Source: Nymphaea colorata (lineage: Eukaryota > Streptophyta > Magnoliopsida > Nymphaeales > Nymphaeaceae). From it: a stretch of 64,000 nucleotides of DNA. This document shows positions 25,177-38,394 of this stretch, in pieces. A program made the translations under genes and the position numbers. Each line of letters opens with the position of its first letter. Within the stretch, counting starts at the first letter, position 1. The notes under the pieces were generated by a model. The model was not told the origin of the DNA, made no database searches, and saw only the letters and a list, made by a program, of their open reading frames with translations. The stretch covers positions 7,962,417-8,026,416 of the forward strand of contig NC_045149.1 of assembly GCF_008831285.2 (NCBI RefSeq), given 5' to 3'.

Positions 25177-25723
25177 TGAAAATTGTAAAATTTCAAATTT
25201 GGTAAAAAATATTTCTCACGTTGTTTCTTAGCTTTGAATAGAGATCTGCTGTGAACAGTCGTGATAAGAAAACATGGGTAGGTTCCCCAGATTTTGGCAT
25301 GAAACGGCGGCGACCTTTTGGCGGCTTCTTAAGAAAGGCATGCAATCAAAGTGGTATGGCAATTCAGTGTAGAATGATGAGCTTCTGTCTCCATAAAGAG
25401 AGACTTTGCAGGAAGAAACCATGAGAATCAAATGGCCGCTATCCTGAGGACCATTATAGTCGTCATACACAGTAACAGACAAAAAACCATGCGTAGCTGA
25501 GTGGGAAATAATTCCACATTGATTTGGTAAAAGGAGATGTCGTGCAATCCCGAATGACGTGTTAACGCAAGTTCCTCTAAAGAAAGTCCCACACGACAAC
25601 TGATCACATGCTTATGCGTGATTATATTGAAAACAGTTGCAAACTTGAGATCTAATTCATGAAATAATGTAAGAAAGGAAGAGAGGAATCTGTCAAAGCT
25701 ATCCTCTTAATCGCCATGGGGCA

Positions 25724-28700
25724 TTACCCACTGGTTGCAGCAGCTTCTTCTGGGGTCTTTGTGGTCATCTGGTCGACGGCATGAACAGTCGTCTGTAGTT
25801 CCTCCCATATGGCCTTGTAGACCATCCTTTGCCTGTTAACTGCAGACTGTCCTTCGAATGCAGCGGATACAACGTCAATGCTGTACAATTAGCAAACAGC
25901 AAAGGCCTTAGCTATAGAAAAAACTTGCATGTGCAAACTAACTCTAAGAGAACAGAATGCACATGATACTTCAAACTCTCCTTTCTGAATTCCTGAAAGT
26001 GCTAATGTTACTGTGTACTTTGAGGTCACAGTGGTTCCATTTTTAGATTGTGTCAGCAACCACAAGCTACTAGAACAATTATACGGACCAAAAGTTTCAA
26101 AGTGCAATCTTCTCAATTTTGTCAGCCGATAGAGGTTGTCCAACACTCAACAGCTTCCTCATGTTAGGTTCTACGTCAAATCTATGCAAGAAACTAAATC
26201 TGAAAGCATTTATAATGCAGGAAGCAGGGATGCGTCACTTGTTTGCAATTGTTGACTACAGTATTCAAGTGGGCACTCAATATTAATTAACTCAAACCAA
26301 ACTTTGGTAACCACATAATATGTACTACAAATCTAAAAACAGGCAACTGAATCTAACTAAGGTCCAAAGCCTAGTCAAAATTCTGACAAGACAAATATAA
26401 AATTAATGATGAAAAAATCCGGAGGTCAAACTCAGGTGATTTCATGAACCTAACATGGTCCTTGAGGTCCTCGAAAGCAACCAACAATATTTTATTACAT
26501 TATGTAGCACATCAAACATGAATACCACAGCTTAGATTTGCTTAAACTGCACGGAAGGTGTACACTTTCAAATTCAGGGAAAAGACAAACTAGACCAAAA
26601 AAAAACTTAAAGCAAGGCAACCATTTGATGGCCGGTGGCATTAGGCTATGTTGACACTCGAGGAAAAGCAGTCAAAATTTGAAACCAGGCCAGGTCATGT
26701 TACCCATGATTATCGAATAGGTATTTTTACTTTGTTTTAGATTAATACTTGCCAGAACAAAGATTAAAAAAAAAAAGACCCTCACAGCTAATAAAAGAAA
26801 AGAATAGGGATGCACTTTAGGAAAAATGAACCATAACCTTGAAGTAGATATAACCACTTAACCATCAGGTCTGAGTTCTCCAAAATTTTACCATGGAGAT
26901 AGAAAATTTAGGCAAGATACAAATGACAGACTCTAGAAAACATTCAGCACAGTAAACATGACAGCAGACAAATGAAAACCTGCGCATCTGCACCTTTGGA
27001 TGAATTAGATTTATAGCCCTGTTAGTGTGCGTGTCTGGGCAGGACGTGATAATGTCTACAGCCATCAAGAGAGTTAAGTAGTTAACAAGCCATGATGAAC
27101 ACTCATAGTCTCATAGAAAAAGAAGAATGTAATATCATGCATCAATCCTCCCCTATATGATCATTTAGTACCTTTTAATAACAAAAATAATAATAATTTG
27201 TTTTACTTGCAAAATTCCCCATGCATTCCAGTGTTTTCCTTAGTCATAAAAATAAGTGGATGAGTTAATTGGTGCACAGGTGCAAGCAGTTCACTTTGTG
27301 ATAAAGTTTATGAATTTGTCTGTGGCATGCCAACAGGTGCGGAACCAGCACCCTAACTTATACATCTATCAGCAGTATGGAAAATGTGATTCTATACCGG
27401 CCATCATTTCAAAATATATCATGTTGTTCCATTTAATTATTTCAAAAAACCAGTTTTATAACTAGTAAACAGGAGTGGGATATGTCTTGGTTCTCAAATC
27501 ATGGTTATGTCAGATTATAACTGGGGACTGCAAGACAAGAGATTGAGAAATAAAAAGCATAAAATAATTCTCTTCAGCTGGTGCCCAAGGATTAAGCCCT
27601 AATTGATGCAGCGAATAGGAAATAAAGTTTCAGGCAATTGAAGTCCTTCATAGAAGGACTGACAGAAGAAAGTCTACTGAAATTTAAGAGTAAGAAGAGT
27701 AATTGTAGAGGACATTTGTATTCCTTGACAAGGCTCGACACCCTCCTTTCTAAGATTTAATTTGGAGATATGGGATTTTAGAATGTATTTTAGTTGCAAG
27801 GTATTGGTCTACCTCAGATCCTTGGTAATTAAGGATTCAATCTTTAAATGTACTCACCTGAGGTCCTATGTAAGGAGACAGGGTGGTTGAAGTAGTTTTT
27901 GTTAGTGCTCTTGAAACTTTGCTCTACTTTTCAGACATTACCTTTTGGTAAATTAGTGAACAGAAGGTGTATTTCATAATAATATGATAATATTGATGCA
28001 TTTGGGCAATCTGGATTTCACTGTATTGATATCCCATTGGGAAATGGTTGTGGTACCTTATAACTGCCCATGTGTTTCCATGGTTTTTTGGTTCTCTTTT
28101 ATAGGATTTGATACAGCTAGGCTCATGGCAGACAACTGCATGGTAGTTGAGTTACTACATGTTTCTAACATTTCCTTATTCCAATTACAAATAAGGGCAG
28201 GCATTGGGTTGGGCCAGAACAGCCCAGGCAGCAACCTGTTAAATCTAACGACCCAGTACAACTCAAATAGCTGGGGACCTGATAATAATTTTACTGGATC
28301 AGCCTTGACTTGTATCAGGCCCTGAGACGGACTCTTCACCACTTTACAAATACCAACAGGTTGAATGTTTCATCTGACTTTTGGACTGGATCAGAGCAAA
28401 CTCAAAGACGATACAAAAGGAGACCAAATAATAAGATGTTCTTTGTGATAGTTCCCATTCCTTTCTCAAACCAGACTTGATCTCTACTAATGCTATTTTA
28501 ACATTACACCAAAGAAGTGGCCTAAATCTGTGGTTTCATACATTAACGTTGGAAGAAAAAAAACAGAACAAAGACAAATATGTAACAGTTGAATGGCCAC
28601 AAAACTTATAGAAGACCCTCTTCAACTACAGTGACCCAAAAATAATGCATTGCAATTAAAGACCCTACGTTAAGACACATTTGGGCTGGGTGCAGGTATG

Positions 28701-31700
28701 ACAATACAAGTTTGGGCATGAAAAGTTTTTGAAAAGCATGGATACGGGGGTAAGATAAGGTGTATAAATAAAATTATGCATGATCCACAAAACAATTTGT
28801 TAAGGTCATACCCAATGCATCAAACATCTTTTCTAAGTTCAATAATTGATTCATATAGTTCTATTAATTTAAAGTAAAAAACAATGACCAAATAAATTGA
28901 ATGGTCGACACCTTTCACTTAAAATTTTAGATCTAGCTGGGTCCGACTCAAATTCAATCCAAAGGGTAGCAAAATGATTTGTCATATCCATGTGTACGAA
29001 CTTCCACACTGTCAGTTATCCATCAGCCTTTCTCAAGTAACCATGTCACGTACACCCTATGCAAACATATAGATCCAGGAACAAAGAGGTAGAGTGGAAA
29101 GGCAGAAAAAAAGGAAAACAAAGTGTACATGTCAGGTTGATCACATGGACATGTATATTGTCAAAAATCAGTAAAGCGAAAAAAAACCACTTTTATCTGG
29201 CATCCGTCGCCAATATTCACATAGATTATAATCTTGCCATCAGTGTACATCAACTGTTGCTAAGTGCCCAACCCAGCAAAGTTAAATTCCAGAAGCAAGA
29301 TCTCAGCTTGCAATAGATGTTCACATCTTCTTTGGTCTTTTCAATGTATATGGTCCTCTACAAGTCCAAATTAATCCATTGCAGCATTTACCTACCTGAC
29401 CTCTTCTAATTTTACTCTTTTTTTCCTTATTTTACCCTTTAAAGGAATTTCAAGCACCAAAATGCAGATATTTGGTATACCAAAATATATTGTTGAAGCT
29501 CAGTTAATTTGTATTGGGCCTTACAGTGCCTGCAATTTATGGGCCCAGCTTTAAAATTGACCCAGACCCAGCTCTAATGTCCATCTTGCAGATGAATTTA
29601 TTAACTTATAAATAGAGATTCTTGCGACACCCACAGGTTGTATATATTTGAGCTATCTGTCCTACTCTATCTTATTTGTTCTTTCCCATCTGCAATATCA
29701 TAGCATAGTGCAGCTTGCTCTGGAGAATTTTGCATCAGTACACCTGCATTGACCATTCTTCTGCATTTCTTTCATTATTGTATCTTAGCAGACTAGTACT
29801 AACTAGTTTTGTCTAAACCCCCGCTTGATCATTTATGGAGAAACTGCCTTGGCGCTGCATAGACCCTGCTTAAATTTACTACCTAGGCTTTTGATTATGG
29901 AGACAATCACATAATCATACTAAGGATAAACCAAAACTTAAAATTGAAAGGTCCTTACTCTACTGTATATTGCATCAAAATTTTGAAAAATGTTATTCTA
30001 CAGTCGAGCAAAATTGATTTTGACGATGATGAAAAGATCTACCTACCATATCCTACATTCAACCATGTTTTGTCTCAAATGAGAATGTAATAGTAATCAA
30101 GAGTAAATAGTTGAGACTTGAGAAATCAAAAGAAGCAAATCAGAAAAAAACAAAAAGATTTGCCCATAAATCATCAGTTATCATAAACTCCTTGCATAAA
30201 AAGTAAATGTACCTAACATGCCGACCATCTCCATAAGCATCTCGGACAATGACTTCATCTGCATTTAGTTGCTCCTTGATCTATTCAAATATGTTGTAAA
30301 AGACCATAAATTATAAATCCACTAAATATAATTACAACCAGGTTAACAAAGTATAGAAAATAATATTTTAAAATAAAACTGTTCTATTTAAACGTTCTTG
30401 ATTGTGAATCTTATGCCTTAAAATGTAAACATATTTGGATGCCCAAAAAGGTGCATGATATGATGTGAAAACTGAAAACAGCTTCCACCTATACTTGAAC
30501 ACCTTCAGGCTTCAGCAGCAAAAAAAAAGGGTCAGACAGATATAAAGTCAATTTTAAGGTGGAACACAGGTTTGTTTTGATATTATAGCCATTCATGGGA
30601 TTATTAACATGGTCACCGGTCACTCCTATGATCCTATTTATGCTAGCATACACGAAAATGAAATCAGTTCATTATTTTCATGCCATCCTACAAAAGGTAC
30701 AGAGTACAGACTACAGACTAATAATTTGTGAAAACAAATTCAACTAGATATATGATGGTTGCTGCCAGGAATACCATATTTTCTCATTCAGAATTTATTG
30801 AATCCTTGCTCATAGCAAAGAATTTTTGGTAATTTTTTTTAATCGTTATATGGTACCATTTCTACAGTAAGAAAATAAGATCACACGTTCACCACAAAAG
30901 ATACAAGATTCATGTCTGGTTTATTCTTCATTTTCATCCACATTTGTACTAAACTTCATTACAGTTCAAGCTTTATGATGGTATAACTAGCTTCCAGACT
31001 CATGAAAACTCCATCTGTTTACTTTCATATGCACCATGTACGAAAAAGCCAGATTCACAAGACATTGCACATTGCACTTTTTTCATGAAAAAGAAAAGGA
31101 GGGGAAGCTTAATCTTCCTTCTTCCTTAAGAAAGTAAATATTCTCTAATCAGTAAGCCTGTCACATCTTTCAGTGGGCTTTATAAAGAGAGCCAAAAGAT
31201 TTAGGAAGCAGGGTGAGCCACTGCCACTGGGGCACTAAACTTGCTCGTTCACACCTTGCATCTATTTGCACTCGACTTGCTAAGCAGAAGTCCAAAGTTG
31301 CCAGGCCTCATATGACAGCAGGAAGTTACTGACGACGACTTCCATGTGAAGCCTGCACGAGACTCCTTTTCTGCAAGCTTCTTAAAGCTTCTGGAGGACA
31401 TAGATGAACAGAGAAAAATGGCACACAACTGCATTTTTTCTTTGTGGGCATAATGAGCTTTGCAAAGACCTTAGCTCAGGTGAGCTCATTCTCAGAAGCG
31501 AATGCATCTCACTAGCCAAAGTGCACCTCTAGTGAATTTTGTGTGAGTTGAGAAAGGCCACCAGGTTTCCAGCAGGCCCCTGAAGTCTTTTCAAACCCTT
31601 CTTCATATATGAAAAATTTGTGCACTGGTAGTATCCGTAACGCCATGTGCATCATCAGAGCTGAAGGTGCTTCTCCATTTTGTAAACATTAATCAAATAA

Positions 31701-32699
31701 ATCGTGCCCATAGGTTTTAGGGGCTTCACATTAGCTCATCTAATCCAAACTATATTTTGTATTCAAAAGATAAAATTAATATTAAGATTTTGCAACATCA
31801 TTAAAAGCCTCACGCACTAAGACCTTAAACCGCCACACAAAGAAGCATGCAGAGACGTCAAACAAAACACCTTTTTTGGTCTTGGGGAATATGTAAACTG
31901 GACTCGTTCAATAAGTTTATGTGAATCTATTAGTTAACTTTATCATCCAGCTAGTAAAGATATCTACGCAAGTACTCTTTATATGTTCCATCTTCACTCA
32001 CAGAAGCATTTTGCTACTTCCATTGCTAGTAAGATTTCACGACCCTCCCCAAATATTATCTGCCGCCAATTTTGTTCTCACTATTGCTTACCTATTTCCC
32101 CCTTCCCAAGACATGCTCTTTTCACCTGCTAGGACCATAGAGCTTGCAAAGATCATAATTCATCATGGTTATGTGCCCATTCAAAACCACATTCTCCAAG
32201 TGCAATTAATACTGCTGACCTACTACAATCCCTTTGAATGCTTCTAAGCTGTGAGCAAGTTGCCAGAGTTAGAAACGGTTTCATAGATTATGAGCTACCT
32301 AATTTTAACAATTCAACATATCCCCAGTCAACAGCATCGGCAAACCCAAAGGGATAGAAATTATAGGACATACCACCAAGCTCTTTCATTTAGTATTTGT
32401 GTGTGAAAGAGAGAGAGAGAGAGAACCTTCGTCTCCATAGCCTTCATCATCGGCGAGTCGATGGAGCCAGGACCAGAAACTTGGGTTGCCCTGACGTTGA
32501 ACCCCCGGCGTGTACACCCATCAACGACATGGGAGCGGCAGCGACGGGTGGGAGCCACCAAAGAGCGGTAGCTGGAGGCGGGAAAGGGGGGAAGCAGCGA
32601 CGACGATGACGATGGTGGATGATTGGCATGTAAGGAAAAGCTGCGGAGGAGAGGCCTCCGGAGGACGATGGAGGATCGCAGGAGCAGAGCCGTCGCCAT
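25724..32699 (-). CDS. BOLA4: BolA-like protein BOLA4, dual organellar type
   Basis: Three exons on the minus strand: 32699-32427, 30280-30213 and 25880-25724. All junctions are GT-AG and in phase, giving 165 residues. Residues 1 to about 75 are a Leu/Ser/Arg-rich transit peptide ([10 protein letters not shown]...). Then come [30 protein letters not shown] (His 112), the BolA core [19 protein letters not shown], and [17 protein letters not shown] with the invariant His 147. In this family that His helps coordinate a [2Fe-2S] cluster bridged with a monothiol glutaredoxin. The GSIDSPMM and AIWEELQ...[12 protein letters not shown] signature matches plant BOLA4, which acts in chloroplasts and mitochondria in Fe-S or redox regulation. 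The start is the ATG at 32699; the open frame extends upstream but without an ATG. Introns of 2146 and 4332 bp hold no gene I can recognise; the first intron begins with a (CT)n tract. Divergent neighbour: XEG113, 5.7 kb away. Confidence 0.93.
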
Positions 32700-35013
32700 T
32701 GCCCCTGCGGACCACCGAAAGAGGATCACTCTCCAAGCGTCAACCGACTGAGGGAGGTCGAGAGAATGCCGATGGAGTCACTGCACAGCCTCTCCGCTTA
32801 TTTTGGAAATTCCTGTGGTGGATGGCCGCCGTGGTGACGCTAAAAAAAAAAGCCCTGACCCTTCTACGCTGCCACGTCTGCCTGCAACAAAAGATCAGAC
32901 AAAGAAATAAGCCAAAAAAAAAAAAAAAGAGGGGAAAAAGAAAGAGGATGAGTGGAAGAAAAAACCTTGTTCATGTACATCTTACGTTAGAAAGTAGAAG
33001 ATATAATTTTTATTTACAACATGACTTGATGCATATTTGGGATAAATCTTGTTTAAATGAAAGTTTTGATCACCACTTCTTTTTCATGGAAAAATAGCGC
33101 TAATTAATAAGTTTTAGGTTACAATGCCGGCAGCCACTGTTACATCCAATGTGTTCTTCCTCTCAACCATAAAGCTAGATAAGAACGTTTCACTCTTTTG
33201 ATGCAAAAAATTAGTTAATCTTAACAATATCAATATGGCTGCCTGCCCATCTTTTGATCCAGAATGGTTCTTAAGAATCCACTGTTGGAGCTCTCCTACA
33301 CTACAGTATCAGGATTGTGAGGAAATGATTTCTTCTCCACCGATTACCGCCCTCGACGAGCAAGGACACAAATGGTGATGGTGAGAGGGACTTCTTTTCC
33401 ACAAGGGACATCTCTATCAAGTATAATGCTTGTCCCCTCATCAAGGTTGTTCATGTACATAGATAGAGACGACGGCAAATGATCATAATAAACATATATA
33501 GAGATTAAGAAGAATAATCAACCATTTAAACACCTAGATTAATCAATAACTAATCGGCTTTATCATATTAATAAGGCCACTTAAGGTTGGTTTAAACAAA
33601 AAATTCCGACATTCATGAGATAATACATATTATTTGAATTTTGTGCCTATAAGCAGACTGGGACCGTTTCTACATCTGTAGTTGTAGGTATCCTATTAAT
33701 TTATTTTTTCTTCTGGATAACACTTTTTCATCGGTTGTACATTAGTATTTCATTTCCTCTCTTAATTAGTGATGAATTTAGTCTATAGTCTTTTACCGCT
33801 TCTACTCTCAATTCTTTGATTTCAAGCTGCTTTGGCTTGGTCCTCTTTGCATATTTTCCTTATATCTGCACAAATGATATACCTTATAGTCTGAAGGTTT
33901 CTCTTACTACAGTGACGAAGCCTCACAAAAGATTTTATGTTCATATTAGTGCAATAAAAAATTTGCTCATTTATGTATATAAATGGTGCCCCTTAAGATC
34001 TGAGGATTTTCTAATTAGTTTCCACGGCCCAAAATTCCTAGCTCAGCCATCGTCTTACCACTCGATCATCTGCAAGTTGACATCTGTGGCAGTCCTTTGC
34101 ATGATACAGAACAAGCTCCAGAGAAGTGCTGGCCATGAAGGCTACAATGGCTATCATTGCTAGAATAAGCAAGATGCCGAGGGAATACAATGAAATTTCC
34201 ATAGAACAATGTAAGATATATATTCCTTCTTGATCTCAAGGACTTCTTCAATGCTGGAAGGTACTGACGAGGCTGAACCTCTATGCACAAAACTAAGCTC
34301 AAGCCTCCTCTAGAGTCAGCACCTATGGAACCACAGTATGAACGAAGAAGAACAGAAGAGAGCAAAGAGACAATGAGAAGAGGAACAAAGCAAAGGTGAA
34401 TTCAGGTATTTTCGTGTTTGCTTTAGGGTGACAGTTATCTCTCAAGTCTTTTACGAGTACTACAACATCTCAACTGTCCAAGAGAGAGGTAAGCCTTTAA
34501 TATGGCACGTAGATTTCATGGTGCACCAACTCATCAATCACAAGGTCAGTAGGTACATATTTTTTTTTCTTTTTTTTATTTCAACGTAAACTAAAGTTTA
34601 TGATGAATCTCATAGGCTGATATGCCCTTTACTTTGTTCTAATTGGTAAAATATTGTGCCTTTTTTCAATGACAGTTCTATCTTTAAGTTATACCAAATA
34701 ATAAGCCATTATCTAGTAAGAATAATGCACGGTTTTGCTTGCTTTCTAGTTTTTGATATTAGACTTCTTTGAACATTGCTCTTTGCATGGATATTCAAGT
34801 TGTTTGACCATTTTTATAAAGTTATACTCTTTCTCACTTGCTCTTGAGTTAGATATCATAGTTTGAAAAATCTAGCACTTAGTAAAAGCCATTTCGTTCT
34901 AAATATGAACAGAATAGGAGCCGTGTATACTTAGGCTATTGGAAAATAACAACTTTTGTTGTTGAAGTCTAAATTGGACAAGTAAGATTGGTATGTACTA
35001 GTTCGAAGGAGAG

Positions 35014-35395
35014 TGTTATGTTGATATATTGCTAGAGCTACCAATTTCTAGAGCTTTCTAAAATTTTCAATAAATGATTTTCTTTTGGAATTAGCTAGCA
35101 TGTTCTTCTAAAGATTTTTGTTGTAAAGCACTTGATTCTCAAGACTAATAATTTTCTAGAATTAATTTGTGAAATTAATATTGTAATAGAACTACTCCAG
35201 AATTTTCTATTGTAAATAATAGGAAGGAAGCATCTGATGTATGTAACATGGTTCTCCTCCATAATCTATAAACAGGAGAGTAACAAAGAAATGTGAGAAT
35301 GAACCAAGATAGTTTATTATTTTGCTTTTTGTTCATTTGCATCTTCACCATGGATTCTTCTGTTCATGCCGCCATTTAGTTTTCTTCAAGAAACA
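35014..35395 (+). mobile_element. LTR of a copia-type retrotransposon (relic or solo)
   Basis: It starts TGTTATGTTG directly after a purine tract (TTCGAAGGAGAG, ending 35013) that looks like a polypurine tract, and ends CAAGAAACA. Internally it has CTATAAACAGGAGAG, like the promoter/R region of copia LTRs, then a pyrimidine-rich U5-like stretch. No primer-binding site follows, so this should be a 3' or solo LTR. No target duplication was confirmed. Confidence 0.45.
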
Positions 35396-36942
35396 ATGGT
35401 AGGAATGCCTCAGTGGATTGAAAGGAATCTCCTACACCACATAATTAATCTTATGGGAGACTGGCGTTGGGAGAGAAGGTCATAGCCTCATTATAGTCAG
35501 ATCGGATTTGTTTTAAATAAATATCATATATCCAATGCTTTTATATTTTGAAAATCAACTAGATGTGGCTCCAATTTCAGATTTAGATTCGGATTATGTC
35601 TTTTCTTTGTTCATATTCAAATGCAAATTTAAATCCAAATATGTGAATATATGAAAAAACATTGTCTTATTCGAATCTAACCCATTGACATCCTTAAATA
35701 TCTCATAAAAAAAGTCATACTTTTTTTCCTTTAAATGTTCTATATTAGTCGTTCAGGTTAAGCTTGGTAGTTTCAATGCAAGCCTGCCGGGAGATAGGGC
35801 CGTCATCTTATATTTATGTTATTGAAAAGAGAATGAAAGAATACAAACCAAACCTTACAAGCCAATAGCCTCAGGGCAGGGTAGCCCAAGATTCAGGGAG
35901 AATATTTCAAGAAACAAAGGGGTTAACAGCAAGATGGGAATCAAGTTAACTCGGAGTTTCTATGGCAGGATTTCAATTGTGGAAAATGATTTCGTCACTA
36001 CCCAACGCTTCTTTCAGTTAAAACTATCTTTCATTCAATAAGGGCTCTTGAAAGTTGGAATTAAAAAAGGGAAAGAAATAAGTTAATAGAATCAAATACA
36101 ATTGTTTTGCCACTTGGTTGAACCGTTTTGCTAAGTGTATTACTATCGTAAGCCATTTGTTATTGTTACAAATTAAAAGTGAACTTGTCTTGGTTGAAAG
36201 TATTGTCACATAATTGGTTGAAAGTATTGTCACATAAAACGCGTCTTTTTTTTTTAAAAAAAAAAAGGCAAAAAACATGAAAAAACGGGTATTATATGCG
36301 TTTTTCATGTTTTTTGTATTTTTTATTAATTTTTATTTTTGTATAATTTTTAAAATTTATTAAATGTTTTAATTTTTTTAAAATTTGTTAAGTTTTCATG
36401 ATATTATTGAGACATACAATTTTGCCGTATTATATCCGAAAAATTTCTTACTGTATAATACCCAAAGTGAAAATTTGAAGAATAAATTTGTGGAACACAA
36501 CAAATTATGCAAATGAAGAGATGCTTCCCTGTTATGGGATTAGATTGGGGATTGCAGGGTGGAGTGTTAAATGGTTCCCCATCATATGACACACGACACG
36601 TCATGAGAGGATGGAGCTCTTTCACACTCTACCATGCAACCCTATAATAAATAATCTGCTTCGAGCAAATATAATGTTTGTTTGCTTATGAAATCATAGA
36701 GATGAATTTGAAAATCGCCGTAGATAAAATGAGAACTTAAGAAAAGATGGTGATATGCGCAAGGTGAAAGTCACCCCTTTCCTCTCCACATCTAAGGTAG
36801 GGTTGTTTGAGGACGTAAATGGTCATATGGTAAGTCTTTCAACTTGAGTGTCGTGCATGCCATTTAAAAATGACAATAAAAAAAAAACAAAGATAGGTTT
36901 TCATCAATTTATCTTTCAATTTGAATGTTGCTTGACCTCCAC

Positions 36943-37101
36943 CTATATCACACAGGTGCGGGTGCGGATACAGGTATGGATACGGTAAGTTTCACAATTT
37001 TTGGATACGCGGATACGACAAATATAATATTTTCAAAAAATTATAAATTAAAAGAAAAAACAAACAAAACATTGTTTATCACACGTATCCGTGTGAGTTA
37101 G
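36943..37101. mobile_element. CTATGTCAC-ended TIR element, copy 1
   Basis: The left end CTATATCACACAGGTGC and the inverted right end CTAACTCACACGGATAC are similar. It shares ATTTTTGGATACGCG with copy 3 at 60408-60967. No target duplication is visible here. Confidence 0.45.
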
Positions 37102-38394
37102 CTCAAAAGCTTATGGTTTAAGGACTCGTTTTTTCCCTAGAAATAAAAAATTTGATACAATCTGAACGATTCGCTTTTGTCTCGCCTTAAACAGATGAAC
37201 CAACAAAGAAGAGGCTGGACTCTTTTTCTCTTTTGTCTTTGTTTATGTGTTCATTTATTTAGTAGATCTTGTCTCCATGATGATTGCGATTAACTTCGTT
37301 CAGAAAAAAATGAGAAAGATGGTCAACGTATCTATGTCGTATCCGAATTCACCCCTAACAAAGTAATAATAATGACTGTGGCTTTTGGGATTTTGAATGC
37401 AAATAATATGCACAATTTATATGGAAAGAAACCCAAACCCATAACAAATCGATTGTTAATCAGCCAAAACAAAATATTAAAAGCATACATTTTGAAAAAT
37501 ATAATTAAAAATCTTAAACTCTTTTTAAAGTTATTTAACAATTGACGTGTGGGCACTCTTTAATCAACCAACAACTCAAAATATATTTGCCACCGCTTCG
37601 ACTCAAAATGGGGCGATTCTGACGGTTTCCGGAGCTTTAATTGCCTGCCCATTTAAACGTGATATGAATTTGTCGTTGCACTCTTCTTAACGCTTGTTTC
37701 CTCAGCATATATGGCCATGTAATAAAAGCAACACTTCGATGCCATTTACTTTCAATTAATTGTTAAATGGGAGTCTGAGCACTAACGGCTATGAAATAAA
37801 TCATCGCCCCCTGTTACTCCCCATAAAAGCAGGAGAAAACGAAGGAGAAAGAAAACAAGAGGAAAGCAATTGTCTTGCTTAAAATGTCTTAAAGTAGCAT
37901 TCAATTCGAAGAGCCCATTAAAGTGCTTTTACCAGTCTCGTCCATGTGGGGAAGTTGGCCTTCAGGTGAATAAAATGGACCCCAATAACTTTGGCATTCA
38001 TCTAACCATGGTTAACTAAAGTATCCATGGTTACCTAAACCGGAGTGGGTCGCATGCCTGGAATGCAGAATGCTGAAGGGGTAGTTCGTCATCTACACAT
38101 ATTCAGAGGGAATGATTCTGCTTCAATTAATTTGATCATGGAAAACTCTGGGATGGTGAAAGCGACACAATCGAAGGGAGGGCAGTGATTAACCCCCCCA
38201 AGAAGTGGGAGTGGAGATCAGAGAAGAGCCAGTTGACCTCAGAACATGTGACAGCCTCCACGCTCTATGCCTTGCTCGCATTAACCTCAACTCTATCTCT
38301 CTGTCCCATTCTACCTGTTCTAAATGACATCGTTGTAGCAATCCAGGAACTCCACTCTGTCCACGAGGAAGAAGGGAGAGTGGAAAGGAATAGG

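Larger units (their letters stand above)
32700..38394. other. Divergent intergenic region between BOLA4 and XEG113
   Basis: It contains both promoters (not resolved), a copia-type LTR relic at 35014-35395, a TAGGGATG-family repeat near 35500-35700, a tandem duplication of about 22 bp at about 36190-36236, and a TIR element at 36943-37101. Open frames overlapping the BOLA4 first exon on the + strand are shadows. Confidence 0.45.

Noticed and set aside
25228-25599. 123-codon minus-strand open frame after the BOLA4 stop
   Set aside because: No domain recognised. It is on the same strand directly downstream of the BOLA4 stop, so 3' UTR or chance is more likely.
32510-33097. 195-codon open frame on the + strand
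   Set aside because: It lies antisense to BOLA4 exon 1, is Arg/Gly/Ser-rich and has no recognisable domain. The minus-strand exon has family motifs and matching splice phases.
34066-34365. 99-codon minus-strand open frame
   Set aside because: No motif, no splice continuity and no neighbouring exon that would extend it.
38185-38394. Upstream extension of the XEG113 first exon
   Set aside because: The frame is open to 38185 but has no ATG before 38395. A start at 38395 gives the expected short cytoplasmic tail before the signal anchor.
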